Assembly: GCF_013376005.1 (NCBI RefSeq)
Contig: NZ_JABMJK010000014.1
Coordinates: forward strand, 1 to 64,000
DNA length: 64,000 nucleotides
Direction of reading: 5' to 3'
DNA from: Duganella sp. SG902
Lineage (GTDB): Bacteria; Pseudomonadota; Gammaproteobacteria; Burkholderiales; Burkholderiaceae_D
The notes under the pieces were generated by a model. That model did not search any database. It had not been told where the DNA came from and saw nothing but the letters and a program-made list of their open reading frames with translations. The position numbers were made by a program, and so were the translations under genes. This document shows positions 24,812 to 33,704 of the stretch, piece by piece; within the stretch, counting starts at the first letter, position 1; every line of letters starts with the position of its first letter.

Positions 24812-26392
24812 ATGTCGCTCACTCATCTCAAAATCGGAACCCGTCTTGGCATCGGCTTCGGCATCGTGCTGGTGCTGCTGGTGGCCACGGTGGTGCTCGG
24901 GCTCAGCGCCATGCGCCACATCGGCAACCGCACGCACGACATCATCGCCGACAAGAACGTCAAGATGGAGGCGGCCAACAAGATGGTGGACAACGTCCGC
25001 GGCATCACGCTCGCGCTGACCAACATCGTGGTGGTGCCCGGCACGCCGCAAATGAACGCCGAGCTGGAACGCATCGCCCAGGCGCGCAAGCGCTATGGCG
25101 ACGCGCGCAAGATCCTGGCCGACATGGCCACCGAGGACAAGGAAAAAGCCCTGCTGGCCAGGCTGGACGAGCTGCTCAAGAAGGGCGCGGTGGAAAACGA
25201 CAAGGTGATCGAGCTGCGCAAGGATGGCGAGATCCAGGACGCCACCACGCAGCTGACCCAGGTGGCGGCGCCCAGCCTGGGCGGCGTGCTGGGCGTGCTG
25301 GACGAGATCCTGGCCTACGAGACCGCCAGCGCGCGCCAGGCCGGCGACGACGCCAAGGCCACGCTGGACAACACGCAAACGCTGATGACGGTGCTGGGCC
25401 TGCTGGCGCTGGTGCTGGGCGGCGGCGTGGCGTGGTTCATCACGCGCTCGATCACGGTGCCGCTGAACGAGGCGGTGCGGGTGGCGGAAACGGTGGCGGC
25501 CGGCGACCTGTCGTCGCACATCGAGGTGCGCTCCGGCGACGAGACCGGGCGCCTGCTGGGCGCGCTCAAGGCCATGAACGACAGCCTGCTGCAGGTGGTG
25601 GGCCGGGTGCTGCAGGGCACCGATACCATCTCCACCGCGTCGAGCGAGATCGCCGCCGGCAACCTCGACCTGTCGTCGCGCACCGAGCACCAGGCCAGCT
25701 CGCTGGAGCAGACCGCATCGTCGATGGAGGAGCTGACCTCCACCGTCAAGCAGAACGCCGACAACGCGCGCCAGGCCGACACGCTGGCGCGCGCCGCCTC
25801 GGAGGTGGCCAGCAAGGGCGGCGTGATCGTCTCGCAGGCGGTGCGCACCATGGGCAGCATCAACGACTCGTCGCGCCGTATCGTCGACATCATCGGCGTG
25901 ATCGACGGCATCGCCTTCCAGACCAATATCCTGGCGCTGAACGCGGCGGTGGAGGCGGCGCGCGCCGGCGAGCAGGGGCGCGGCTTCGCCGTGGTCGCCA
26001 GCGAGGTGCGCAACCTGGCGCAGCGCAGCTCGGCCGCCGCGCGCGAGATCAAGGAGCTGATCGACGCCTCGGTGGCCAACGTGGAGGACGGCTCGCGCCT
26101 GGTCAACGAGGCCGGCAAGACCATGGACGACATCGTGGCCAGCATCCAGCGCGTGACCGACATCATGGGCGAGATCACCTCCGCCAGCAGCGAGCAGACC
26201 AGCGGCATCGAGCAGATCAACCTGGCCATCACCGAGATGGACGAGGTCACGCAGCAGAACGCCGCGCTGGTGGAACAGGCGGCGGCGGCGTCGCAGAGCA
26301 TGCAGGATCAGGCGGCGGCGCTGGCCGAGGTGGTGGGCTTCTTCAACACGGGCATGGCGCGCGGGACCGCTATAATGTTACCAAATCGATAG
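24812..26392 (+). CDS. Methyl-accepting chemotaxis protein (4HB sensor)
   Basis: A 526-residue chemoreceptor. TM1 is near residues 9-32, followed by a four-helix-bundle periplasmic region (about 33-185), TM2 near 190-212, HAMP (RSITVPLNEAVRVAETVAAGDLSS) near 212-265, and a long signalling coiled coil with the invariant hairpin GIAFQTNILALNAAVEAARAGEQGRGFAVVA. No C-terminal CheR-tether pentapeptide is visible. The ligand is unknown; the 4HB domain does not predict it. The start at 24812 is preferred over 24770 because the membrane leader begins there. Confidence 0.93.
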   Translation: MSLTHLKIGTRLGIGFGIVLVLLVATVVLGLSAMRHIGNRTHDIIADKNVKMEAANKMVDNVRGITLALTNIVVVPGTPQMNAELERIAQARKRYGDARKILADMATEDKEKALLARLDELLKKGAVENDKVIELRKDGEIQDATTQLTQVAAPSLGGVLGVLDEILAYETASARQAGDDAKATLDNTQTLMTVLGLLALVLGGGVAWFITRSITVPLNEAVRVAETVAAGDLSSHIEVRSGDETGRLLGALKAMNDSLLQVVGRVLQGTDTISTASSEIAAGNLDLSSRTEHQASSLEQTASSMEELTSTVKQNADNARQADTLARAASEVASKGGVIVSQAVRTMGSINDSSRRIVDIIGVIDGIAFQTNILALNAAVEAARAGEQGRGFAVVASEVRNLAQRSSAAAREIKELIDASVANVEDGSRLVNEAGKTMDDIVASIQRVTDIMGEITSASSEQTSGIEQINLAITEMDEVTQQNAALVEQAAAASQSMQDQAAALAEVVGFFNTGMARGTAIMLPNR

Positions 26393-26409
26393 CCCACCCT
26401 GGAAAGCCC

Positions 26410-26835
26410 ATGCGCAACACCCTGATTGTTTTGATGCCCCTGCTATTGGCCGCCTGCGTGGATGACTCCGCGTCCTACTACGCGGACGGCCCGGTCGGCA
26501 ACCACGCGCTGACCATCCACCGGGCGCAAAAGCATTTCTGGAGCAGCGACAGCCGGGTCGAGCTGATCATGCAGCGCCTGCCGGACTGCATCCGCCGCAT
26601 CGAGCTGACCGAGATGCCGGCCGAGGACGTGGAAATCGAACTGCTGTCGGGCGGCGACAATGTCTGGACCCTGCGCGCGGGGCAGGAGATGTGGCAGGTC
26701 GAAACCCAGACCTGCACCCAGTATCCCGATGTGAAGGGCGACGGCGGCGAACTGATGGGCGTGTTCCGTTCGGACGGCAACAAGTTCGTGTATGAGGCCG
26801 CCGTGGTCGAAACCGTCCCCGCCGACAGCAAATAA
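26410..26835 (+). CDS. Small predicted lipoprotein of unknown function
   Basis: A 141-residue protein with a clear lipoprotein signal: NTLIVLMPLLLAAC, cysteine at position 16 followed by Val-Asp-Asp. The Asp near +2 leaves sorting (inner or outer membrane) open. The mature region has two further cysteines (LPDCIRRIE and TQTCTQYP), perhaps a disulfide, and no family that I recognise. It begins 17 bases after the chemoreceptor stop and could be co-transcribed with it. Confidence 0.75.
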   Translation: MRNTLIVLMPLLLAACVDDSASYYADGPVGNHALTIHRAQKHFWSSDSRVELIMQRLPDCIRRIELTEMPAEDVEIELLSGGDNVWTLRAGQEMWQVETQTCTQYPDVKGDGGELMGVFRSDGNKFVYEAAVVETVPADSK

Positions 26836-26840
26836 GCGTC

Positions 26841-26860
26841 GCTCCCGCGCAGGCGGGAGC
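26841..26860. terminator. Hairpin between convergent genes
   Basis: GCTCCCGC and GCGGGAGC form an 8-bp perfect stem around a four-base loop, between the lipoprotein gene and the convergent second chemoreceptor gene. No U-run follows on either strand, so intrinsic termination is uncertain. Confidence 0.4.
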
Positions 26861-26883
26861 CCATACGGCGTCTCCGGGCGGCG

Positions 26884-28509
26884 CTAGCGCACCAGCGCCA
26901 TCTGGCGCGACGCCGACCGCGCGGCCGGCCGCGCACGCGGCGCCGCCGCCACCTGCTGCTCATTACCCAGCTTGAAGCGCGCCACCAGCGAGGCCAGCGT
27001 GGCCGCCTGTTCCTGCATGCTGCCGGCCGCCGCCGCCGCCTGCTCCACCAGCGCCGCGTTCTGCTGCGTCACCGAATCCATCTCCGTGATCGCCATGTTG
27101 ACGTGGCCGATGCCGGTGCTCTGCTCGCTCGAGGCATCGGTGATCGACGACATGATCTGCGTCACGCGCGACACGCTGGCGACCACCTGGTCCATGGTGG
27201 CGCCGGCCTCGGCCACCAGCGCGCTGCCGGCGCCGATGCTGTCCACCGAGGCGTTGATCAGCTCCTTGATCTCCTTGGCCGCCGCCGCCGAGCGCTGCGC
27301 CAGGTTGCGCACCTCGGACGCCACCACCGCGAAGCCGCGGCCCTGCTCGCCCGCGCGCGCCGCCTCCACGGCCGCGTTCAAGGCCAGGATATTGGTCTGG
27401 AAGGCGATGCCGTCGATCACGCTGATGATGTCGACGATGCGCGTGGCCGAGGCGTTGATGGTCTCCATGGTCTGCACCACCTGCGACACCACCTTGCCGC
27501 CGCGCTCGGCCACCTCCGAGGCCGACTGCACCAGCTTGTTGGCCTGCACCGCGTTGTCGGCGTTCTGGTTCACGGTCGAGGTCAGCTCCTCCATCGAGGC
27601 GGCCGTCTCCTCCAGCGAGCTGGCCTGCGACTCGGTGCGCGCCGACAGGTCCATATTGCCGGTCGCGATCTCGCTCGACGCGGTGGCGATGGTCTCGGCG
27701 CTCTGGCGGATTTCACCGATGGTCTCGGCGAGGCGCTGCTGCATGGTCTTCACCGAGCGCAGGATGCTGCCGGTGTCCGACTCGTGGGTGCGGATCTCGA
27801 CGCTGAGGTCGCCGTCGGCGATCGTCCGCGTGATCTGGCCGACGTACTCGGGGTCGCCGCCGATGGTGTGGCGCAGGCTCTTGTTGACGAAGCTGACGAT
27901 CACCCACAGCAGCGCGCACACCGCCGCCAGCCAGCCGGCCGACTTCAACAGCGCGGCGCGGAAGGCGTCATCGATGTCGTCGGTGTAGACGCCGGTGGTC
28001 AGCGCCCAGTTCCACGGATCGTAGCGCACCACGCGGCTGAGCTTGGGCACCGGCTCGGTCGAACCGGGCCGCGACCAGTAATAGCTGACGAAGCCGCCGC
28101 CTTCCGGCAGGGCGGCCGTGGCGGCGATCGCGCGGTAGACGTAGGTGCCCTTGGGGTCCTTCAGGTCGGTGAGGTCCTTGCCATTGTTTTCCGGCTTGAT
28201 GGGATGCATCAGCGACAGCGTGCCGTTGCTGATGGTGAAATAGCCGTCCTTGGCGTAGCGCAGCGCGCGGATCACATCCATCGCCTGCTTTTGCGCCTCT
28301 TCCTTGCTCAGGGTGCCGGCGGCGGCCTTGTCGCCGAACTGCTTGACGATGTTGAGCGCCATGTCGTCGACGTTGCGCAAATCGTTCTTGCGCTCCTCCA
28401 GACGGATGTTGCGGGTCTGGATGGTTTCAAACACAAAAATCGCCGTGATGCACAGCAGGCTGCAAATCAGCGGCACCCACAATTTCTGCTGAAATGACAA
28501 TTTATTCAT
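26884..28509 (-). CDS. Methyl-accepting chemotaxis protein with single Cache sensor
   Basis: A 541-residue chemoreceptor. TM1 is near residues 10-28. A periplasmic sCache_2-like domain follows, with LRYAKDGYFTISNGTLSLMHP and YDPWNWALTTGVYTDD near 95-175. TM2 is near 188-207, then HAMP and the conserved signalling tip IDGIAFQTNILALNAAVEAA. The C-terminal tail is Ala/Arg-rich and lacks a CheR-binding pentapeptide. sCache_2 domains typically bind small organic acids, but the ligand here is not predictable. The start at 28509 is chosen because the membrane leader begins there. Confidence 0.92.
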   Translation of the reverse strand: MNKLSFQQKLWVPLICSLLCITAIFVFETIQTRNIRLEERKNDLRNVDDMALNIVKQFGDKAAAGTLSKEEAQKQAMDVIRALRYAKDGYFTISNGTLSLMHPIKPENNGKDLTDLKDPKGTYVYRAIAATAALPEGGGFVSYYWSRPGSTEPVPKLSRVVRYDPWNWALTTGVYTDDIDDAFRAALLKSAGWLAAVCALLWVIVSFVNKSLRHTIGGDPEYVGQITRTIADGDLSVEIRTHESDTGSILRSVKTMQQRLAETIGEIRQSAETIATASSEIATGNMDLSARTESQASSLEETAASMEELTSTVNQNADNAVQANKLVQSASEVAERGGKVVSQVVQTMETINASATRIVDIISVIDGIAFQTNILALNAAVEAARAGEQGRGFAVVASEVRNLAQRSAAAAKEIKELINASVDSIGAGSALVAEAGATMDQVVASVSRVTQIMSSITDASSEQSTGIGHVNMAITEMDSVTQQNAALVEQAAAAAGSMQEQAATLASLVARFKLGNEQQVAAAPRARPAARSASRQMALVR

Positions 28510-28603
28510 GATGCTGGTCTCCCTGATTGTCTTATGGAAACCAGCATACAACCAAAGCGGACCGTGTGGGCTCCGCTGTGGTTTATTTGAAACTCACTGA
28601 ACC

Positions 28604-28891
28604 TTAACGGGCGCTGCTTTCCTTGTTCTGCTTGGCGGCCAGCTGGGCTTTCACCTCGGCGTTTTTGGCGCGCGGCGTCATGAAGGAAGGGTCCGGGTAG
28701 GCGTCGTTGATGTCCAGCAGGCCGGCCTTGCGGGCGGCGATGACTTCGGCCTTGACCTGTTCGCGGGTCAGGGTGCTGGCGGTGTTGTCGCGGAAGGCCT
28801 GGTCGAAGGCGGCTTCGTTGGTGTCGGCGGCGAACGTGGCGCCGGCGGCGGTCAGCAGGGCAACGGCGGCGAGGATGGCTTTGGTGTTCAT
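28604..28891 (-). CDS. DUF4148 small exported protein
   Basis: A 95-residue protein with a signal peptide (AILAAVALLTAAGATFA) and a DUF4148-like mature part: LTREQVKAEVIAARKAGLLD then DAYPDPSFM. DUF4148 proteins are abundant in Burkholderiales and have no established function. AAGGAG precedes the ATG. It stands alone between a chemoreceptor gene and the M28 peptidase gene. Confidence 0.85.
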   Translation of the reverse strand: MNTKAILAAVALLTAAGATFAADTNEAAFDQAFRDNTASTLTREQVKAEVIAARKAGLLDINDAYPDPSFMTPRAKNAEVKAQLAAKQNKESSAR

Positions 28892-29069
28892 GGTGATGCT
28901 CCTTAAGAGGAATGCGATGGAGTCATCTTAGTATTAAAAATTCCGATTAAAAAGCGCAAATATTCGCTCAAAACCATTCATTTATCCGATCTGTGCCATG
29001 CACATGGTAGTGTTCTTAAGCAACGAAATGTGTCAGAATGGTGAATTCATATTAACAATCCTTCGCCAC

Positions 29070-30659
29070 ATGAAATTGCCCCAGTCGACAGCGATCCTGG
29101 CGTTATGCGCATGCGCAGCGCGCGCCGCGGCATTGCCGATCGACGGCGCGCAGTTGGTCGAACAGATCAGCACGCTGGCATCGGACGAGTTCGAAGGCCG
29201 CGCGCCCGGCACCCAGGGCGAGAAAATGACCATCGACTACCTGCAGGAGCAATTCAAGAAACTCGGGCTGGAGCCGGGCAACCCGGACGGCACCTACCTG
29301 CAGGCGGTGCCGCTGGTCGGCATCTCCAGCCACCCCACCCTGAGCTACGGCGGCAAGCAGCTGAAATTCGGCGACGACTACGTGGCGTGGACCGCGCGGC
29401 CGCAGCCCAACCTGGACATCAGCGAATCCGAACTGGTGTTCGTCGGCTACGGCGTGCAGGCGCCCGAATTCAAATGGGACGACTACAAGGGCGCCGATCT
29501 CAAGGGCAAGACCCTGGTGATGCTGATCAACGACCCGCCGGTGCCCGATCCCAGGCGGCCCAAGCAGCTGGACGCCAACGTCTTCGGCGGCCACGCGGTC
29601 ACCTGGTACGGGCGTTGGAACTACAAATACGAGATCGCGGCCAAGCTGGGCGCGGCGGCGGCGCTGATCGTGCACGAGACCAAGGCGGCCGGCTACCCGT
29701 ACGAAGTGGTGGTCAATGGCTGGGGCCGTGAAAACTTCGCGCTCAAGGACAAGGAGCCGGAACCCTACCTGCCGGCGATGGCGGGCTGGCTGCAGCAGGA
29801 CCGCGCGTGCGAGCTGTTCAAGGCGGCCGGGCTGGACTTCAAGGAGCTCAAGCAGCGCGCCGCCGCGCGCGACTTCAAGCCGGTGCCGCTGGGCATCAAG
29901 ATCAACCTCACCGCCGTGAACGCCACGCGGGAGGTGGCGTCGCACAACGTGGTGGCGCGCATCCCGGGTTCCGACCCCAGGCTGAAGAACGAAGTCATCG
30001 TCTACACCGCGCACTGGGACCATTTCGGCATCGACGAAACCCTGCCGGGGCCGCGCACGCAGCAAATCTTCCACGGCGCGGTCGACAACGCCAGCGGCGT
30101 GGCGGCGCTGCTGCAAATCGCCAAGGCCTACAAGGCGCTGCCGGCGGCGCCCAGGCGCAGCATCCTGTTCGTGGCCACCACGGCCGAGGAGCGCGGCCTG
30201 CTGGGCGCGCAATACTACGTGCGCCACCCGCTGTACCCGATCGGCAAAACGGTCCTGAACATCAACATCGACGGCGTCAACCTGTGGGGGCGCACGCGCG
30301 AGGTTGAGCTGAGCGGCATGGGCAAATCCAGCGCGGACGACATCGTGGCGGCGATCGCGGCGCGGCAAGGGCGGGTGGTCAAGCCCGACAGCAACGTCAG
30401 CTATGGCAGCTACTACCGTGGCGACCAGCTGGAATTCGCGCGCGTGGGCGTGCCGACCATCTACCTGCGCAGCAGCGCCAGCAAGACCCTGTACTACACC
30501 GCGCACCAGTACCACACCGTCAACGACACCGTGCAAGCCAGCTGGAACACCGCCGGCGCGGTGGAAGACATCACCCTGCTGTTCCAGGCCGGCCACCAGG
30601 CCGCGCAAGCCAAGGACGCGCCGAAATGGAAGGACAACGCCGAATTCCAGCGCCGCTGA
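29070..30659 (+). CDS. Secreted M28-family zinc peptidase with PA domain
   Basis: A 529-residue exported metallopeptidase. The signal peptide begins at the ATG at 29070 (STAILALCACAARAAA); an upstream in-frame ATG at 28998 would add a non-leader extension. A protease-associated insert lies near residues 130-270. The M28 core has YTAHWDHFGID near 310, VDNASGVAALL near 338, TTAEERGLLGAQYY near 370, and the last zinc histidine in QYHTVNDT near 480. These give the His-Asp-Glu-Asp-His di-zinc set of aminopeptidases and carboxypeptidases of this family. The substrate is unknown. It ends directly at the long palindrome. Confidence 0.9.
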   Translation: MKLPQSTAILALCACAARAAALPIDGAQLVEQISTLASDEFEGRAPGTQGEKMTIDYLQEQFKKLGLEPGNPDGTYLQAVPLVGISSHPTLSYGGKQLKFGDDYVAWTARPQPNLDISESELVFVGYGVQAPEFKWDDYKGADLKGKTLVMLINDPPVPDPRRPKQLDANVFGGHAVTWYGRWNYKYEIAAKLGAAAALIVHETKAAGYPYEVVVNGWGRENFALKDKEPEPYLPAMAGWLQQDRACELFKAAGLDFKELKQRAAARDFKPVPLGIKINLTAVNATREVASHNVVARIPGSDPRLKNEVIVYTAHWDHFGIDETLPGPRTQQIFHGAVDNASGVAALLQIAKAYKALPAAPRRSILFVATTAEERGLLGAQYYVRHPLYPIGKTVLNINIDGVNLWGRTREVELSGMGKSSADDIVAAIAARQGRVVKPDSNVSYGSYYRGDQLEFARVGVPTIYLRSSASKTLYYTAHQYHTVNDTVQASWNTAGAVEDITLLFQAGHQAAQAKDAPKWKDNAEFQRR

Positions 30660-30749
30660 TCCGGGGTCAGGTCCTCCATTTCTACACGAGCCCTGCAGTA
30701 GGCGCGCCTACTGCAGGGCTCGTGTAGAAATGGAGGACCTGACCCCGGA
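30660..30749. repeat. 90-bp perfect palindrome between convergent genes
   Basis: Two 45-base arms are exact reverse complements with no spacer, centred at 30704.5 on GGCGCGCC. It begins at the base after the M28 stop codon (30657-30659) and ends two bases before the stop of the convergent thioredoxin-like gene (30752). It could act as a bidirectional terminator or as a REP-like mobile palindrome. No U-run follows. Confidence 0.9.
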
Positions 30750-30751
30750 GT

Positions 30752-32059
30752 TTAGGCGCGGAGGGCGGCGGGGAGGCTGGCGTGTTTCGACGCCAGTTTT
30801 TGCAATTGGCTGAGGTTGCGCTGTTGGCGGGCATCGTCGCCGGCGGCCTGGAGGTCGGCCAGCACGCCTTCGACCGCCCGCGCGACGCGCGCGCTGTCTT
30901 GCGGCGCCAGCTCCAGCAGGCTGTTCAGGTAGGTCACGCCCCATTGGATGCGCGTGGCCGCCCCCACCGATGCTTGCCATGCCTTGCCATACCAGTCCAG
31001 CACGCCGGCGACGTCGTTGCGCCGCTTGGCGCCGGCCGCCAGGCTCAGCATGAAGTAGTACGGCGAGTGCGAACGCGGCAATTCGGCCAGCAGCACTTGC
31101 TCGGCCTGCGCCGTCAAGCCGGCGTCGTTCAACGCGCTCACCGCGGTGTTGACCAGGGTGTGGCGTTGGTAGGGATCGGTCGATTCGGCCAGCGCTTGCT
31201 CCACCCGCGCCCGCACCCGTTCCTGCAGGCCCTGCGACGGCGCCAGCAGGCGCGCCATCCGCAGTTGCAGGCGCGCGGCCATCAGGCGGTCCGGCAGGCT
31301 GAACCAGAGATCGTCGGCCCATTGCGCGGCCACGCCACCGAGGGCGGCCGCCAGCTCTTCGCGCCGGCCGGCGATCTTCACCAGTTGCAGGCCGTGGTCG
31401 TTGAATATGTCGAGGTTGGCGCGCGCCATGCGCGCGTCGGCCAGGATGGCCAGCAGGGCCGCCGCGTCGCCCACGCCGGAGGCCAGTTGCGCGTGCAGGC
31501 CGAGCCGCGCGGCGGCATCGGCGTGGCCGCCGGCCGACGCCGTCCCGGCCAGCGCGGACAGGGTCGGCGCCAACGCGCGCGTCCCCAGCAGCCTGGCTTC
31601 GTCGGTATCCCAGGAGTAGTGGCTCAGCAGCGACCACTCGTCCGCGCTCAGCGCGCGCGCGCCGGCCAGGGCCGCTTCCAGCGCGGCGGCGGCCGAGGAG
31701 CCGGCCCGGTGCACGGCCAGCGCGGTGTCGAAGGCGCTGACGAACAACTCGCCATCGAGCTCGCATGGCAGGCGGGTGATCTCGCCGCCATCCGGCGCGA
31801 ACAGCACCAGCGTCGGGTAGCTGCGCAGCCCGTGGCGCGCGGCCTGCGCCTGGGCGCCGGCGCCGTCGCCATCGAGCTGGTAGCACAGCACGGATGCCGT
31901 GCGCGCCGCGAACTCGTCACGCGCGAAGATGTCGGATTTGACGCGGTTGCACGGCGGGCACCACACGGCCCCCCAGTACAGGAACAGGGGACGCCGCTGT
32001 TCCCGCGCCAACGCCTGCGCCTGCGCCAGCGTGCCGCCCAGCCATTCTATCGCCGCCAT
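30752..32059 (-). CDS. Thioredoxin-domain protein with long helical C-terminus
   Basis: A 435-residue protein. The first 120 residues are a thioredoxin fold with the redox motif WGAVWCPPCNRVK near residue 32 and a cis-proline candidate in LRSYPTLVLF near 80. The rest is Ala/Leu-rich helical repeats without clear TPR consensus. No signal peptide at the chosen ATG (32059), which begins the thioredoxin fold, so it is probably cytoplasmic. It is five bases downstream of folE, suggesting an operon. Substrate unknown. Confidence 0.75.
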   Translation of the reverse strand: MAAIEWLGGTLAQAQALAREQRRPLFLYWGAVWCPPCNRVKSDIFARDEFAARTASVLCYQLDGDGAGAQAQAARHGLRSYPTLVLFAPDGGEITRLPCELDGELFVSAFDTALAVHRAGSSAAAALEAALAGARALSADEWSLLSHYSWDTDEARLLGTRALAPTLSALAGTASAGGHADAAARLGLHAQLASGVGDAAALLAILADARMARANLDIFNDHGLQLVKIAGRREELAAALGGVAAQWADDLWFSLPDRLMAARLQLRMARLLAPSQGLQERVRARVEQALAESTDPYQRHTLVNTAVSALNDAGLTAQAEQVLLAELPRSHSPYYFMLSLAAGAKRRNDVAGVLDWYGKAWQASVGAATRIQWGVTYLNSLLELAPQDSARVARAVEGVLADLQAAGDDARQQRNLSQLQKLASKHASLPAALRA

Positions 32060-32064
32060 GCGCC

Positions 32065-32625
32065 TCAGTCCTTGGCCAGCGCCAGGAATTCGGTGCGCAT
32101 CGCCAGGTTGGGCTGCAGTTCGCCCAGCATGGCCGAGGTGACGGTCTCCTCGCCCGGCGTGCGGATGCCGCGGCTTTCCATGCACAGGTGGCGGCATTTG
32201 ACCACCACGCCCACCGCCTTCGGCTCCAGCACTTCCATCAGCGCGTTGGCGATCTGCATGGTCATGCGTTCCTGCACCTGCAGGCGCTTGGCGAAGCAGT
32301 CGACCAGCCGGGTCAGCTTGGACAGGCCGACGATCTTGCCGTTCGGGATGTAGCCGATGGTGGCCTTGCCGAAGAACGGCGCCAGGTGGTGCTCGCAGTG
32401 GCTGTACACCGGGATGTTGCGCACGATGATGAATTCGTTGTACTGCTCGGCGCCGTCCTCAAACGCCTTCAGCAGGGTGGCCGGGTCCTGGTCGTAGCCC
32501 GAGGTCCAGTGCTTCCACGCCTTGGCAACGCGGGCCGGCGTTTCCAGCAGGCCCGGACGGTCCGGGTCTTCGCCGATGCTGGCGATCAGTCGGCGCCAGT
32601 CGTTTTCCGTAAATTCTTGAGACAT
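32065..32625 (-). CDS. folE: GTP cyclohydrolase I
   Basis: A 186-residue FolE. Zinc and catalytic residues are visible in PVYSHCEHHLAPFFG near residue 72 and KCRHLCMESRG near 142. It converts GTP to dihydroneopterin triphosphate, the first step of folate (and queuosine/pterin) synthesis, in the cytoplasm. It lies between nudC and the thioredoxin-like gene on the same strand. Length is normal. Confidence 0.96.
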   Translation of the reverse strand: MSQEFTENDWRRLIASIGEDPDRPGLLETPARVAKAWKHWTSGYDQDPATLLKAFEDGAEQYNEFIIVRNIPVYSHCEHHLAPFFGKATIGYIPNGKIVGLSKLTRLVDCFAKRLQVQERMTMQIANALMEVLEPKAVGVVVKCRHLCMESRGIRTPGEETVTSAMLGELQPNLAMRTEFLALAKD

Positions 32626-32676
32626 GTTGAAACACCTTTTTTTAAAATTGCCCGACAGTATATCGGACCTGCGGCC

Positions 32677-33495
32677 CTACCGCTTGGGCCGGTGGGCGTC
32701 CACCAGCCTGGCCGCGATCGATACCTTGACCGGCAACTCCGGCCATTCGTCGTCCGTGCCGAACCAGCGGGCGTCGGCGATTTCAGCGGGGTCGATGCGG
32801 ATCTCGCCGTCGAGGTAGTCGGCGGTGTAGGCGATCATCAGCGAATGCGGGAACGGCCACGACTGGCTGCCGAAGTAGCGCAGGTTGTGCACGCGCAGCC
32901 CGACCTCCTCGTACACCTCGCGGTGGATGGCCTCCTCCACCGATTCGCCAGCCTCGAGGAAGCCGGCCAGCGCGGTGTAGCGCTTGTACGGCGAGTTGGT
33001 GTGCAGGGCCAGCAGCACCTGCTCGCCCTTGCGCACCAGCACCATCATGGCCGGCGAGATGCGCGGATAGGCGCCGTGCCCGCAAGCCGGGCATTTGTAG
33101 CAGCGCTCGCCCTCGAGCAACCGCAACGGCGTCGCGCACGCGCCGCAGTAGCGATGGGTGCGCGCCCATTCGGCCAGCTGGTAGGCGCGCCCGGCCAGGC
33201 CGAGGAAGCCGTCGTCCAGCGCGCCGAACAGCGAACGCAGGCCGTGGTAGCCGAAATCCGGCCCCGGCAGCGCCGGCTGGTCCAGCCACGCGGCCTGGTA
33301 GTACCGCCCTTCCCACAGCCCCAGCGGATGGATGCGCTCGGGCGCCAGATTCAGCGCGGCCAGCTCGCTTGCGTCCGGCAAGCCCAGATTGCTGTTGCGC
33401 AAAAGCAACTCGCCGCGATGGTACACAAATGTCAACGTATCGGCATGGTTTTGCGGACGGATCAGCGGGGTAAATGTGGCGGGAGTTTGCAGCAT
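32677..33495 (-). CDS. nudC: NAD+ diphosphatase (NudC)
   Basis: A 272-residue NudC. It has a zinc ribbon with cysteines in YCGACATP and CYKCPACGHGAYPR near residues 115-140, the Nudix box around GFLEAGESVEEAIHREVYEEVG near 173-194, and the family marker FGSQSWPFPHSLM. It hydrolyses NADH/NAD+ and removes NAD caps from RNA. It is upstream of folE by 51 bp on the same strand. Confidence 0.95.
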   Translation of the reverse strand: MLQTPATFTPLIRPQNHADTLTFVYHRGELLLRNSNLGLPDASELAALNLAPERIHPLGLWEGRYYQAAWLDQPALPGPDFGYHGLRSLFGALDDGFLGLAGRAYQLAEWARTHRYCGACATPLRLLEGERCYKCPACGHGAYPRISPAMMVLVRKGEQVLLALHTNSPYKRYTALAGFLEAGESVEEAIHREVYEEVGLRVHNLRYFGSQSWPFPHSLMIAYTADYLDGEIRIDPAEIADARWFGTDDEWPELPVKVSIAARLVDAHRPKR

Positions 33496-33704
33496 GGCCG
33501 TGAAAATAAAGGATAAGCGCGAAACCGCATCTTACAGTGTTTCCAGAATACTTATTTCCGGATCAAAAATAGGCGGCGAAACCGCCCCGTCAATCAACGC
33601 TAAGTCATTGTTTTCAGGCCAAGATTTGAGGGCTGAATCGGTGTTTTTTCTCTGGATAAGCCCGTTTGGCGGTACTATATTCTTCCGTCAGGAGAATATT
33701 CAAC

